In this document: in pieces, positions 8,205 to 16,291 of the stretch
How positions within the stretch are numbered: position 1 is the first letter of the stretch
Layout: each line of letters starts with the position of its first letter
Source of the DNA: CAKSNH01 sp964422725
GTDB lineage: Bacteria > Bacillota > Clostridia > UBA1381
Direction of reading: 5' to 3'
Length of the DNA stretch: 21,535 bases
Assembly (NCBI GenBank): GCA_964422725.1
Contig: CAYRCC010000034.1
Coordinates: 1 to 21,535, forward strand
Program-made: the position numbers and the translations under genes
Notes under the pieces: generated by a model
Told to the model about the DNA's origin: nothing
Databases searched by the model: none
The model's input: only the letters and a program-made list of their open reading frames with translations

Positions 8205-9151
8205 TTCCTTAATTTCCCCCTAAACAACTTTATACCGTTTTCCACACCGAGTATATTGTAACACAGCACTACAATGCGCTTTTTCCGGCCTTTCACATAC
8301 TTTAATATGCGCCTGTACATTTGACAAATCTTCAATGTGCGAAAATCGCCGTGTTTTACAATATCAAATATAAGATAGTAATAGCTTTCCGAAAAGAATC
8401 TGAGTATCCGCTCCGCCGCCATACCGTAATTTGTAAAAAAATAATTTTGCCATTTATCGTATACAATGCTTATACTCTCTACGTTTACTATGTTTCGCGT
8501 ATTGCTTGTTGAGTTTTCACGCGTTGTCCGATACCGTATAATGGGTTGGTTTATACTTCCGAATCTTGAAGCAAATCTGCACAGCATAAAATAGAAATCA
8601 CAGTCCTCTGCCGCCGAATAATTTTCGTCATATCTGATGTTATTACTTTTTACAAGCTCGCTTTTTATAATATTTCTGCACGCCGACCACGGTGCAATCT
8701 GCGACACATAGTCACACATTATCGAACACATATCGCTGTGTCTGCTTTCGTCAAACGCAATCGTTTCCGTAATCTCCGCATCAGCAAAATTCAAAACGTA
8801 TGTACACATAGTTATATCGTAATTTTTTTCCAAAACATAAGACATTATCTTTCCCAGCGAATTGCCGACAACCGTATCGTCGCTGTCGCAGAACATCAAA
8901 TATTTGCCTGTCGAGGCCGCTATTCCGACATTCCGCGCATTTGACACGCCCTTGTTTGTCTGATGTATACACACTATGCGCCTGTCCTTTTTGGCGTACA
9001 TATCACAGATATCACCGCTGTTATCGCAGGAGCCGTCGTCTATTAAAATAAGCTCATAATCCCGATAATCCTGATTTAAAATACTTTCTATACACTCCGA
9101 CAAATACTTTCCCGTATTGTATATCGGAACTATAATACTGAGTGCCGGCAC
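8201..9151 (-). CDS. GT2 family glycosyltransferase
   Basis: Inverting, GT-A fold glycosyltransferase that probably adds one sugar to the lipid-linked repeat unit on the cytoplasmic face; 316 residues from the chosen start. The nucleotide-binding N-terminus reads 'ALSIIVPIYNTGKYL', then 'LILIDDGSCDNSGD' (about 35-47), 'GVSNARNVG' (68-76) and the DxD motif in 'CDSDD' (88-92). An acceptor-side 'AAEDCDF' follows near the middle, supplying the likely catalytic acid. I start at GTG 9149-9151 because AAGGAAG lies 8 bases upstream of it. A GTG three codons earlier directly abuts that site and is unlikely. It sits 16 bases after the phosphoesterase gene and overlaps the pyruvyl transferase gene by 4 bases. 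Sugar specificity cannot be read. Confidence 0.9.
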   Translation of the reverse strand: MPALSIIVPIYNTGKYLSECIESILNQDYRDYELILIDDGSCDNSGDICDMYAKKDRRIVCIHQTNKGVSNARNVGIAASTGKYLMFCDSDDTVVGNSLGKIMSYVLEKNYDITMCTYVLNFADAEITETIAFDESRHSDMCSIMCDYVSQIAPWSACRNIIKSELVKSNNIRYDENYSAAEDCDFYFMLCRFASRFGSINQPIIRYRTTRENSTSNTRNIVNVESISIVYDKWQNYFFTNYGMAAERILRFFSESYYYLIFDIVKHGDFRTLKICQMYRRILKYVKGRKKRIVVLCYNILGVENGIKLFRGKLRK

Positions 9152-9167
9152 ATATACCACTTCCTTA

Positions 9168-10022
9168 TCAACCCAATTTCAGTGTGACCGAAACGATTTC
9201 CGGACCGTTTAAAAATCTTGGTTTATTCTTTTGTTTATCCATTCCCGCGCTTACTATCATTTCCGTTTTGCCAAGCACATACTCACCCTTGGTATATTTA
9301 GGAAACCATCTGTCGCGCTCCGGCGTAAATACGCCGCCGATAAACGGCAACCGCACCACTCCGCCGTGAATATGCCCTGACAATATCAAATCATAATTCA
9401 AGCTGTATACCGCATCAAACATATTCGCCCTATGCATAACCATAATACTGAACACACCCGAAATCACCCCGTCTGCCGCTTTTAAAACAGCATTGTTTGT
9501 CTTTCCCTGCTCGGTTATTTCGCTGTCCTTTACAGCCGGGTCCTTCATACCGTAAATTTGTATATAATCTTCATCTTTATATATTTTTACGCTTTCGTTG
9601 TTCAACAGCTTTACACCGCATTTTTCAAAATCCGACTTAATATTCTCCAAACGCGAGTGATATATTTCATGGTTTCCCGTTACCATATAAATCGGTGCGG
9701 TTTTCACCAATTCTTCAAACAGCTTTAACGTATTGTCATAGCTATCCTCATCAAGATTTACCATATCTCCGCCTATAAGTATCAAGTCAGGCGACTGTTC
9801 GATAACCTTTTTCGCCGCTTTTTCGTAATACTCGGCATTATGAAAATCCGATATAAACACAATTTTGTAGCCGTTAAAATCACTTGATATTTTACTTGTA
9901 TATATCGTATAATCACTAACCGATATTCTGTTTATATCATATATATTCCACGCGAACACACACAATATCACAAGCATAGCCGCGCCAAGAAATTTCAAAA
10001 TCAAAGTCAACGCCCTTTTCAT
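9168..10022 (-). CDS. Membrane-anchored calcineurin-like metallophosphoesterase
   Basis: A 284-residue protein with an N-terminal membrane segment (about residues 5-27, after MKR) followed by a calcineurin-like phosphoesterase domain, similar in plan to YkuE/YaeI-type enzymes. All metal-binding motifs are present: 'ISDFHN' (D59, H61), 'IGGDMVN' (D86), 'TGNHE' (N117, H118), 'VMHR' (H197) and 'SGHIHGG' (H217, H219). The anchor probably leaves the enzyme outside the membrane, but topology is inferred. The start is ambiguous: ATG 10020-10022 (10 bases after AAGGAG) or GTG 10026-10028 (4 bases after it). It lies between the Wzz-EAL and GT2 genes in the polysaccharide operon, 30 bases after the former. 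The substrate is unknown; a lipid pyrophosphate or phosphorylated polymer would fit the context. Confidence 0.85.
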   Translation of the reverse strand: MKRALTLILKFLGAAMLVILCVFAWNIYDINRISVSDYTIYTSKISSDFNGYKIVFISDFHNAEYYEKAAKKVIEQSPDLILIGGDMVNLDEDSYDNTLKLFEELVKTAPIYMVTGNHEIYHSRLENIKSDFEKCGVKLLNNESVKIYKDEDYIQIYGMKDPAVKDSEITEQGKTNNAVLKAADGVISGVFSIMVMHRANMFDAVYSLNYDLILSGHIHGGVVRLPFIGGVFTPERDRWFPKYTKGEYVLGKTEMIVSAGMDKQKNKPRFLNGPEIVSVTLKLG

Positions 10023-10052
10023 ATTCACACAGCTCCTTTTCTACCGTAAGCT

Positions 10053-12215
10053 CTACCGCACAGATTTTGATTTGTTCTTCATTTCCTGTACAAGCTGTTC
10101 TTCGGAAAGCGGTTTTGAGAAATAGAAGCCCTGCATATACTCCACTCCAAGCTCGCAAAGTCTATCGGCAGACTCTCTGTTCTCCACTCTCTGCGCACAC
10201 ACCTTAAAATCCGCATATTTTGAAACCCTCAGAATATCCGTATTTTCGATATTACTCTGTTCAGCTTTCACTATATCAATCGGCAGTGATGTCAATTCTT
10301 CGGCGTCCTTAACTCCTTCGTCAAAATCATCAACCGCAATTCCCACGCCAAACGTCTTTATTGCCGACAGCTTTTTCGCGATAACATCATTATCTTCGGT
10401 ATCAATTCCCGATGACACCTCAAGAATGAGATGCTTAGGGTTGAGCTTAACTTCGTTCAGCGCACTAAGTATTTCGTCCATAAATATTCTGCTGCTGACC
10501 TGATTTAAAGTAAAATTCACGCTTACAAACAGTTCTAAGCCAAATTCGCTGTTCCAAGCCTTACATTTTGCACACGCCTCACGCAAAATCCATTTACCCA
10601 AAATTTCCATAACGTCATACTTTTCCGCTATCTTTATAAAGTCAGCCGGCATAATCGTACCGAAATCCTTACTGCTCCATCTCACAAAAGTTTCCACACC
10701 GACCCACGCGCCGTTTCTGTCCACAATCGGCTGATACAAAAGATAAAATTCTTTAAGCTCATCGGATACCGCCTCAAACAATGCACGGTCAAGCGGCGGC
10801 ATATTCTCCATATCCTTAGGCAGTACACCTTTTTCAAGCATATGTAATTTTTTGCGCTTATCCTTAAGCTTTTCTTCTTCGGCAAGCTTTTTCACTATTT
10901 CCACGCCAAGCGCAAGCATCATACCCATAAATGCACCGGCAACCAATGCAAATGCAAGAGTTACCACACGTGACAATTTCGCATCAACCGACACCGACGA
11001 CAAATACGAAATATAATTTGTTCCTTTGTAAACATTGTAGTCGTTTAATGTTTCGTTGGCTACGGAAATATAGTTTTTCAGGCTTTTGTCAATCTGATTT
11101 ATAAGCTGCTCGGCTTCCGCTTTATATACCGCTTTCTGCTCCTCTGTAAGGTTAGACTGCGTATAATCCTGAATCAGTCGGTTATAATACTCTATATCCT
11201 TTTTTGCGTTTTCCGCCTCCACCCCGCTGTCAACATACTTGCTGACAATTTCATCGTAAGTGGTTTTTTTGTTTGTTTCGTCAATATCATACAATATATT
11301 GTTATTTTTGTTTCCGCTGCCCTCCTGCCAATTTTCAAAAGCTATACCCTTTTGATACTGCTTGTAAAAATCAGTCATTATTCCGAACGACACATTTGAC
11401 TCTTCGGTTTTCTTGACATATTCGCTTTCCAGCTGTTCAACCTTATACCGATAATTCTTCAGCAGCACTTCCTCGTTTTTTGACAAACACGCCGAACGTA
11501 CGAGTGAATGAAATTTTGCATACTCCGTATTGCGTATTCCGGAAAAATAGACTTTCAAATCATTAAACGTAAGTCCGGTCTTTGTTGAGCGAAAGCTTTC
11601 GTTTTGACTTGCATAGCCTGTCAGCATATCCAACACCGTATCAAGCTGTTGTTCGTAAAGACTGCAAATTTCCATATAATCATATTTATCATAATCAATA
11701 TTAGAAAAAATATCCGGGATTTTTCCCATATTGGTATATGTTTCCCTTATATACTCGTCATACGCTTCAAACAGACGGTTCAGCACTTTTACACCGTAGT
11801 CCGCTCCCTCTTTTTCGCCGTTTATAAACGTTACGGTATACTTTGTAGGAAAATATTCAAATTCCTCGCCCTGTTTCAGCATTGCCTCCTGTTTCTGCTT
11901 TGTGGCATCGTCAATAAACGGAGTAATCGTCGTTGAGCTTCTTATCGACTCCATACCCTCACCTATATTCAAAGCCGCAAGTGCTTTTTCTATAACCGCC
12001 GGCGAAACCATCTCATACGCATCCAGTGCCTCACCTTTGGGATTAACTCCCGATTCGGCGTTGTCAAATGTGTATTTAACTGTAGTAGAGGAATAATATT
12101 TCTGTGCGCGTCTGTAATACAGTTCTCCGAAAATACCGCACAAAATCATACTCACCAATATTAATGCGATATGCTTTTTAATATAATTCATTAATTCAAT
12201 AAATGATATTGACAT
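10053..12215 (-). CDS. Wzz-like chain-length protein fused to degenerate EAL domain
   Basis: A 720-residue fusion. Residues 14-32 and about 416-440 are membrane helices bracketing a large extracytoplasmic, coiled-coil-rich region, the layout of Wzz/CapA-type co-polymerases. The shared motif 'FRSTKTGLTFNDL' lies at 208-220. After a charged linker (441-476) a cytoplasmic EAL domain covers 477-712. Compared with active c-di-GMP phosphodiesterases it keeps the first Glu (E508, but 'ETF' replaces 'EAL'), N567, E599, D629-D630, K650, E678 and Q695. It has Gln675-Arg676 where AEGVE has Glu-Gly, Ser602 for the second Glu of ExxE, Glu652 for the usual Asp after Lys, and 'DDFDEG' for 'DDFGTG'. Hydrolysis is therefore doubtful; ligand binding is possible. 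ATG 12213-12215 follows GGAAAGG; an upstream in-frame TTG has no such site. Translated 26 bases after its Wzz-like paralogue. Confidence 0.85.
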   Translation of the reverse strand: MSISFIELMNYIKKHIALILVSMILCGIFGELYYRRAQKYYSSTTVKYTFDNAESGVNPKGEALDAYEMVSPAVIEKALAALNIGEGMESIRSSTTITPFIDDATKQKQEAMLKQGEEFEYFPTKYTVTFINGEKEGADYGVKVLNRLFEAYDEYIRETYTNMGKIPDIFSNIDYDKYDYMEICSLYEQQLDTVLDMLTGYASQNESFRSTKTGLTFNDLKVYFSGIRNTEYAKFHSLVRSACLSKNEEVLLKNYRYKVEQLESEYVKKTEESNVSFGIMTDFYKQYQKGIAFENWQEGSGNKNNNILYDIDETNKKTTYDEIVSKYVDSGVEAENAKKDIEYYNRLIQDYTQSNLTEEQKAVYKAEAEQLINQIDKSLKNYISVANETLNDYNVYKGTNYISYLSSVSVDAKLSRVVTLAFALVAGAFMGMMLALGVEIVKKLAEEEKLKDKRKKLHMLEKGVLPKDMENMPPLDRALFEAVSDELKEFYLLYQPIVDRNGAWVGVETFVRWSSKDFGTIMPADFIKIAEKYDVMEILGKWILREACAKCKAWNSEFGLELFVSVNFTLNQVSSRIFMDEILSALNEVKLNPKHLILEVSSGIDTEDNDVIAKKLSAIKTFGVGIAVDDFDEGVKDAEELTSLPIDIVKAEQSNIENTDILRVSKYADFKVCAQRVENRESADRLCELGVEYMQGFYFSKPLSEEQLVQEMKNKSKSVR

Positions 12216-12241
12216 ATATTCATTACCTTTCCAAATCAATA

Positions 12242-13657
12242 CTATGCTTTTCTGCGTTTTCTTTGCTTAACAAATTTTGTTTTCTTTCTTTTTCGCCTTT
12301 TTATTGTCAGCTTTAAATTAGGTGCCGACTTAAAATCACTTATAAGTGACAAAAGCACTCCCAAAACAGCACCCGCAAAAAACACCGCCGCACATTTTAT
12401 TACAACTCCCGCGTTAATAAACGACTTTTCACCCACCTCGCGGCGTATGTATGCGCTTGACTTTGAATTAAGATATTCCTCAACGGTAATATTCGCTTTG
12501 GCTACCAAATTCACATTTGCACTTTCGATTTCCTTAATCATTCCGTCGGCAATTCCGCAAAGGCGTTCCCGCTCGGCGGCTGTCATCGTGCTCGAACCGT
12601 ATTCGTTAATAAGTCTTTCGTTTTCAATAACGTCCTGATACAGTCCCTCCGCTTTAACACCTGCATCGTGTGCACGTTTTGTTATTGTGTCGTAAGCCGT
12701 CTTTGCTCTTGTCTGGTACAGTCCGTCATCACTGCTCACTCCGGCAACAACTATATTTTCCTCAAACGTATGGTCATACTGACTCATAGCACGCTTGGCG
12801 TGTTCCGCCTCCGCCTTGTACTTATTGTACTCAAGCATATCCATCTCATTTTGGACTTTAAGCTTGTTCACAAACTCCGTCGGATTCTTTGTCAGCTTAC
12901 TTGCCGACACAAACGCTGTCAGATTTTTGACCTGAACGTTTTTCAGATTTCTGAAAGAATTTATTAAATCGTTAAACGTGAGTCCTGTCTGCGACGAGCG
13001 GAAACCGCCGTTTTCGGCGTTTTTCCCTTCAAGGTAATTTATACACATATTAATTTGATTTTCATATTTATCCGAAATTTCAAGATAATCGAATCCGTCA
13101 GATGTTAACGAATTTTTAAAACCCTTTAAAATGTTTTTTTCGGCGTGTTTATCCATAAAGTATTCCACATACGTTTCGTAAAACTTTTCCATAAAAAGCT
13201 CATTGTCAACATACGGTACTGCTCCGAACAAATCCTCACCGCTGCCGAGATTTATTCTGTGCATAGGCTTGAAAGAAATGCTGTACTCATTTGCAAAATA
13301 CGCATAATCCAACCCAAGATCTCGCGCCTCGTTTACTTTTGACAAAACATTCGCCGTCAGATTTTCTTTTACCGAAATACCGCCCTCAACGTCGCTTACC
13401 GTAATACGCTTATCAGTCATTTTATTATACTTATCAATCGCGCCGCTGATTACTTCGTCGGACATAATGTCATAAATGTTAAACCGCGTACCGTCGGGGT
13501 ACTTGCCTTTTTCCGAGTTTGGATAAATGAACGACAGTGTCATATTTTCCGTATAGTATGTATTGTAGCAGGTTCCCGAAAAATATACAGCCGTAATCAA
13601 CACCGATATTATAAATATTCTCCACTTTCTCCGCCATATGTACATAAACAAATTCAT
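12242..13657 (-). CDS. Wzz-like chain-length determinant paralogue with polybasic tail
   Basis: A 471-residue protein with one membrane helix near each end (about 13-31 and 416-440) and a large extracytoplasmic helical region between, as in Wzz/CapA co-polymerases that set polysaccharide chain length. It is a paralogue of the N-terminal part of the following Wzz-EAL gene: both share 'FRS(S/T)(Q/K)TGLTFNDL' (219-231 here), a preceding 'DY(L/M)EI...YE' stretch, and a membrane-proximal 'G..P.G...YDIMS..VI'-like block. Instead of an EAL domain it ends in a short cytoplasmic tail in which 15 of residues 449-471 are Lys or Arg. No Walker motifs or tyrosine cluster are present. The start is ATG 13655-13657, 8 bases after GGAAAGGGA; an in-frame TTG further up is not supported. 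Function follows from topology and context. Confidence 0.82.
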   Translation of the reverse strand: MNLFMYIWRRKWRIFIISVLITAVYFSGTCYNTYYTENMTLSFIYPNSEKGKYPDGTRFNIYDIMSDEVISGAIDKYNKMTDKRITVSDVEGGISVKENLTANVLSKVNEARDLGLDYAYFANEYSISFKPMHRINLGSGEDLFGAVPYVDNELFMEKFYETYVEYFMDKHAEKNILKGFKNSLTSDGFDYLEISDKYENQINMCINYLEGKNAENGGFRSSQTGLTFNDLINSFRNLKNVQVKNLTAFVSASKLTKNPTEFVNKLKVQNEMDMLEYNKYKAEAEHAKRAMSQYDHTFEENIVVAGVSSDDGLYQTRAKTAYDTITKRAHDAGVKAEGLYQDVIENERLINEYGSSTMTAAERERLCGIADGMIKEIESANVNLVAKANITVEEYLNSKSSAYIRREVGEKSFINAGVVIKCAAVFFAGAVLGVLLSLISDFKSAPNLKLTIKRRKRKKTKFVKQRKRRKA

Positions 13658-13682
13658 ATTACAAATCCCTTTCCAGAAATAC

Positions 13683-15062
13683 TCAAACAAAATAATATAT
13701 CATAAATCTCCAATCACCGAAGTAATCAAATCCAAACCCATAAAACAGCCACATACACGCTATTATAAACAAAACGAGTGTCGTATCACTGTTTGTGCGG
13801 CAAATCATAAAAAACGCAAATGTCATTTTTCCCAAATAAAATAAGATTATAATCAAAGCACCGATAATTCCGAAATCCAGCAAAAAGCTGATATACGCTT
13901 GATGCGGTACATTGCCGAACTTATCTTTCAGATTTTGGTCCACCGAATACGACATAATCATATTGCCGCCGAAAAGCTTTTTCTCAAGCTCCTGATTTTT
14001 GAAATATCCCCAGTAGTTTTTCCACTGTTTTGCACGTCCGCTGGTCATATCCGCTTCATTTTCATCAGTGTTGACAAACTGACGTACTATTCTTTCCTCC
14101 AAATTTGCCACTGCCGGCAAATTACGCAGCTTAGGAATTTTTATCACTGCCAAACTCGCCGCCCCCGCAACCACAACAAGTATCATAAACCCGAGCAATG
14201 CTTTGTATTTATATCTAAATGTCGTAAACACAATGAGTCCCACGACATTAAATATTATTCCCGACATACTTCCCGTTGCGACAAGAAAATAGTAAAACAC
14301 CAACAAAAGCGGTATTTTCACCGCCGGCTTTCTGAATTCCTCCAAGCACAGCACAATAAATATTGCCATATTGAAGAAAAATCCGGCATAATTCGGGTCG
14401 TTAAAGCTTGCCATATATCTTACAATGTCTGACGTGTCACCGCCGTACAAAAATACGTTTTGCGCGGTATAACCGTATATTCCCGAAAACACCGCCGTTG
14501 CCGCAATCACCTTGCATACGGTTCTGCATATTTTTTCACTGCCCGAAACACGCAGTGCCAACACTATGATAACCGCACTGTCAAGTATGTAGCCTATAAT
14601 CAACCGCATATTTATAACAGAGTCTGCCGGCGGTGTACGTCCGGATTCGACATACGCCAGCCGCGCGGCGGTCGTATCTGCCGTCGGCATTGCAAACAAC
14701 GCGTACAGCAGCATCACAATTACCGCCGGTATTATAAATACGGGTATTTTCTTTTCGCATTTATCCAAAACAAAAAATTTCAAAAGCACCATCATCGAAT
14801 AAACCGCAAAAAGCGACAACCCCGGTATTACAACCATATTATCCTCAAAAAACAGAAACATTCCCCACAGTGCATAAAATCCGTCATAGAAAAACAGTAT
14901 GCACATAAACGGTATCAACAGCCATGTAATCGGTATATACATCGACGGTATAAGAGATAGGAGCATTGTGCATACAAATACGCCGCTCCACCCCAATCTC
15001 TGCCACTTTATACTTTTATGCTTACTAACGTCAACCCGTTGTGTCAAATCAGCGTGCCGCAC
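13683..15062 (-). CDS. O-antigen ligase/polymerase (Wzy-like) membrane protein
   Basis: A 459-residue multi-span membrane protein (roughly ten to twelve helices) of the O-antigen ligase/polymerase type, expected to join lipid-linked repeat units outside the membrane. Typical elements are 'FNDPNYAGFF' (220-229), 'TGSMSGI' (263-269), the large loop 'MTSGRAKQWKNY' (339-350) and 'PHQAYISFLLDFGIIG' (386-401) with the conserved His387. The start is GTG 15060-15062, with AGAGGAG 7 bases upstream. It lies 38 bases after the GT4 gene and 25 before the first Wzz-like gene, which fits a polymerase followed by its chain-length partners. Ligase and polymerase cannot be separated by sequence; no LPS is expected, so polymerase is favoured. 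Confidence 0.85.
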   Translation of the reverse strand: MRHADLTQRVDVSKHKSIKWQRLGWSGVFVCTMLLSLIPSMYIPITWLLIPFMCILFFYDGFYALWGMFLFFEDNMVVIPGLSLFAVYSMMVLLKFFVLDKCEKKIPVFIIPAVIVMLLYALFAMPTADTTAARLAYVESGRTPPADSVINMRLIIGYILDSAVIIVLALRVSGSEKICRTVCKVIAATAVFSGIYGYTAQNVFLYGGDTSDIVRYMASFNDPNYAGFFFNMAIFIVLCLEEFRKPAVKIPLLLVFYYFLVATGSMSGIIFNVVGLIVFTTFRYKYKALLGFMILVVVAGAASLAVIKIPKLRNLPAVANLEERIVRQFVNTDENEADMTSGRAKQWKNYWGYFKNQELEKKLFGGNMIMSYSVDQNLKDKFGNVPHQAYISFLLDFGIIGALIIILFYLGKMTFAFFMICRTNSDTTLVLFIIACMWLFYGFGFDYFGDWRFMIYYFV

Positions 15063-15100
15063 TGCAATTCTCCTCTGAATACAATTTTATTCTTCGCGCA

Positions 15101-16291
15101 TTATACGTTTTCCAATACTTTATAAAACTGTTCCAAGCCTTTTTCAAAATCTTTTTCTCCTCTTTCTAACTGCTTTTTTAGTTTTTCCAAAAGTCCTTTT
15201 TCATCTAAAACCCTTTTTATACCGTCATAGACGGCATCGTCGTTATTTTCCACAATCAATCCGTCGACTTCGTTTTTTATCTGTTCGTGCGCCGAGGCAT
15301 ACTCCGTCACAAGCGGTACAACCTTGAGTATCTGTGCCTCAGACACGGCAATCGGTTTCCCCTCATAGCGCGACGGCAATACCATCATATCACACTTTTT
15401 TATATACGGATATACATTTTTCCGGCTTCCCATCAATATGAAATTATCCTCAACGCCGTTTTGTTTTATAAGTTTTTCCAGAACACTCCTGTCCGAACCT
15501 TCTCCGAAAACGTACCATCTGACTTTATACCCTGCCGTTTTCAGTTTCACCGCCGCTTTCACCGCGCGGTCGAGTCCCTTATGCGCCACAACCAGTCTTG
15601 CGGCGGTTACTATGTTGAAATAATCGCTGTCCGGCGCAAAATCGTCTGCATTTTCTTTTGCAAGCTCGCTTACAAGTTCCTCGCACACAATATTTTCAAC
15701 CACAACCGATTTATCCGCATACTCCTCAAACACCTTGTCAAAACTCTTTTTGTTCTCCGCCGACACCAATACAATTTTGTCCAGCATTTTAAATATCCCG
15801 CGGTCGAGCATCGGGTCGAGTCCGGCGTTTATGTAGTCGACGTGAATGTAGCCTATTTTCTTATTTGCCTTAACCTTTTTAGCTATATATGCATTTTCAA
15901 AGCCCTCCATATAGCCTATTGCGGCGTAATATGTTTTTTTCGGTTTCCTTGCGGTATTGCATCTTGCAAGTCCGGACATAAGCTGAAAATCACCGCACCG
16001 ATATTGTTTTCCCCTCGTCACCCTGTAAAATTCTCTGTATATCAAATATCCCCTAAACAAATATGAAAAAAATTTTCTCAGTTTTGCCATACAGTAATTT
16101 TTTTCATTCAGCGCCGGCGGCAGCAACCGTACCTGCGGCGGAATCAAATCCATATACTTTCCTTCACTGCGCATAAGTATCAAATCCACATTGTATTTCT
16201 CATAATCAATGCGGTGTAAAAGCGATAACAGACTTTGCACAGCCCCACCCTCATCAAACGGCGGTGCGGCAATAAGAATATCCTTTTTCAT
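15101..16291 (-). CDS. GT4 family glycosyltransferase
   Basis: Retaining, GT-B fold glycosyltransferase of 396 residues. The N-terminus has 'AAPPFDEGGAVQSLLSLL', matching the glycine-rich acceptor loop. The C-terminal nucleotide-sugar domain has 'TAARLVVAHKGLDRAV' (229-244), 'VFGEGSDR' (261-268) and the E-x7-E motif in 'PSRYEGKPIAVSEAQ' (306-320; E310 and E318). The ATG overlaps the stop of the upstream glycosyltransferase by 4 bases and is preceded by GAGGAG. Third gene of the polysaccharide operon; it probably adds an internal sugar of the repeat unit. Donor and acceptor are unknown. Confidence 0.9.
   Translation of the reverse strand: MKKDILIAAPPFDEGGAVQSLLSLLHRIDYEKYNVDLILMRSEGKYMDLIPPQVRLLPPALNEKNYCMAKLRKFFSYLFRGYLIYREFYRVTRGKQYRCGDFQLMSGLARCNTARKPKKTYYAAIGYMEGFENAYIAKKVKANKKIGYIHVDYINAGLDPMLDRGIFKMLDKIVLVSAENKKSFDKVFEEYADKSVVVENIVCEELVSELAKENADDFAPDSDYFNIVTAARLVVAHKGLDRAVKAAVKLKTAGYKVRWYVFGEGSDRSVLEKLIKQNGVEDNFILMGSRKNVYPYIKKCDMMVLPSRYEGKPIAVSEAQILKVVPLVTEYASAHEQIKNEVDGLIVENNDDAVYDGIKRVLDEKGLLEKLKKQLERGEKDFEKGLEQFYKVLENV

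Noticed and set aside
13658..13690. Upstream TTG starts for the two Wzz-like proteins (13690 and 12239)
   Set aside because: Neither TTG has a ribosome binding site at a usable distance, while the internal ATG codons at 13657 and 12215 each follow a GGAAAGG site.
15287..16066. Long plus-strand open frames opposite the glycosyltransferase genes (for example 15287-16066, 16633-17220, 13899-14432)
   Set aside because: They lie exactly antisense to well-supported genes, have no ribosome binding site, and show low-complexity compositions rich in His, Tyr, Arg and Cys typical of shadow frames.
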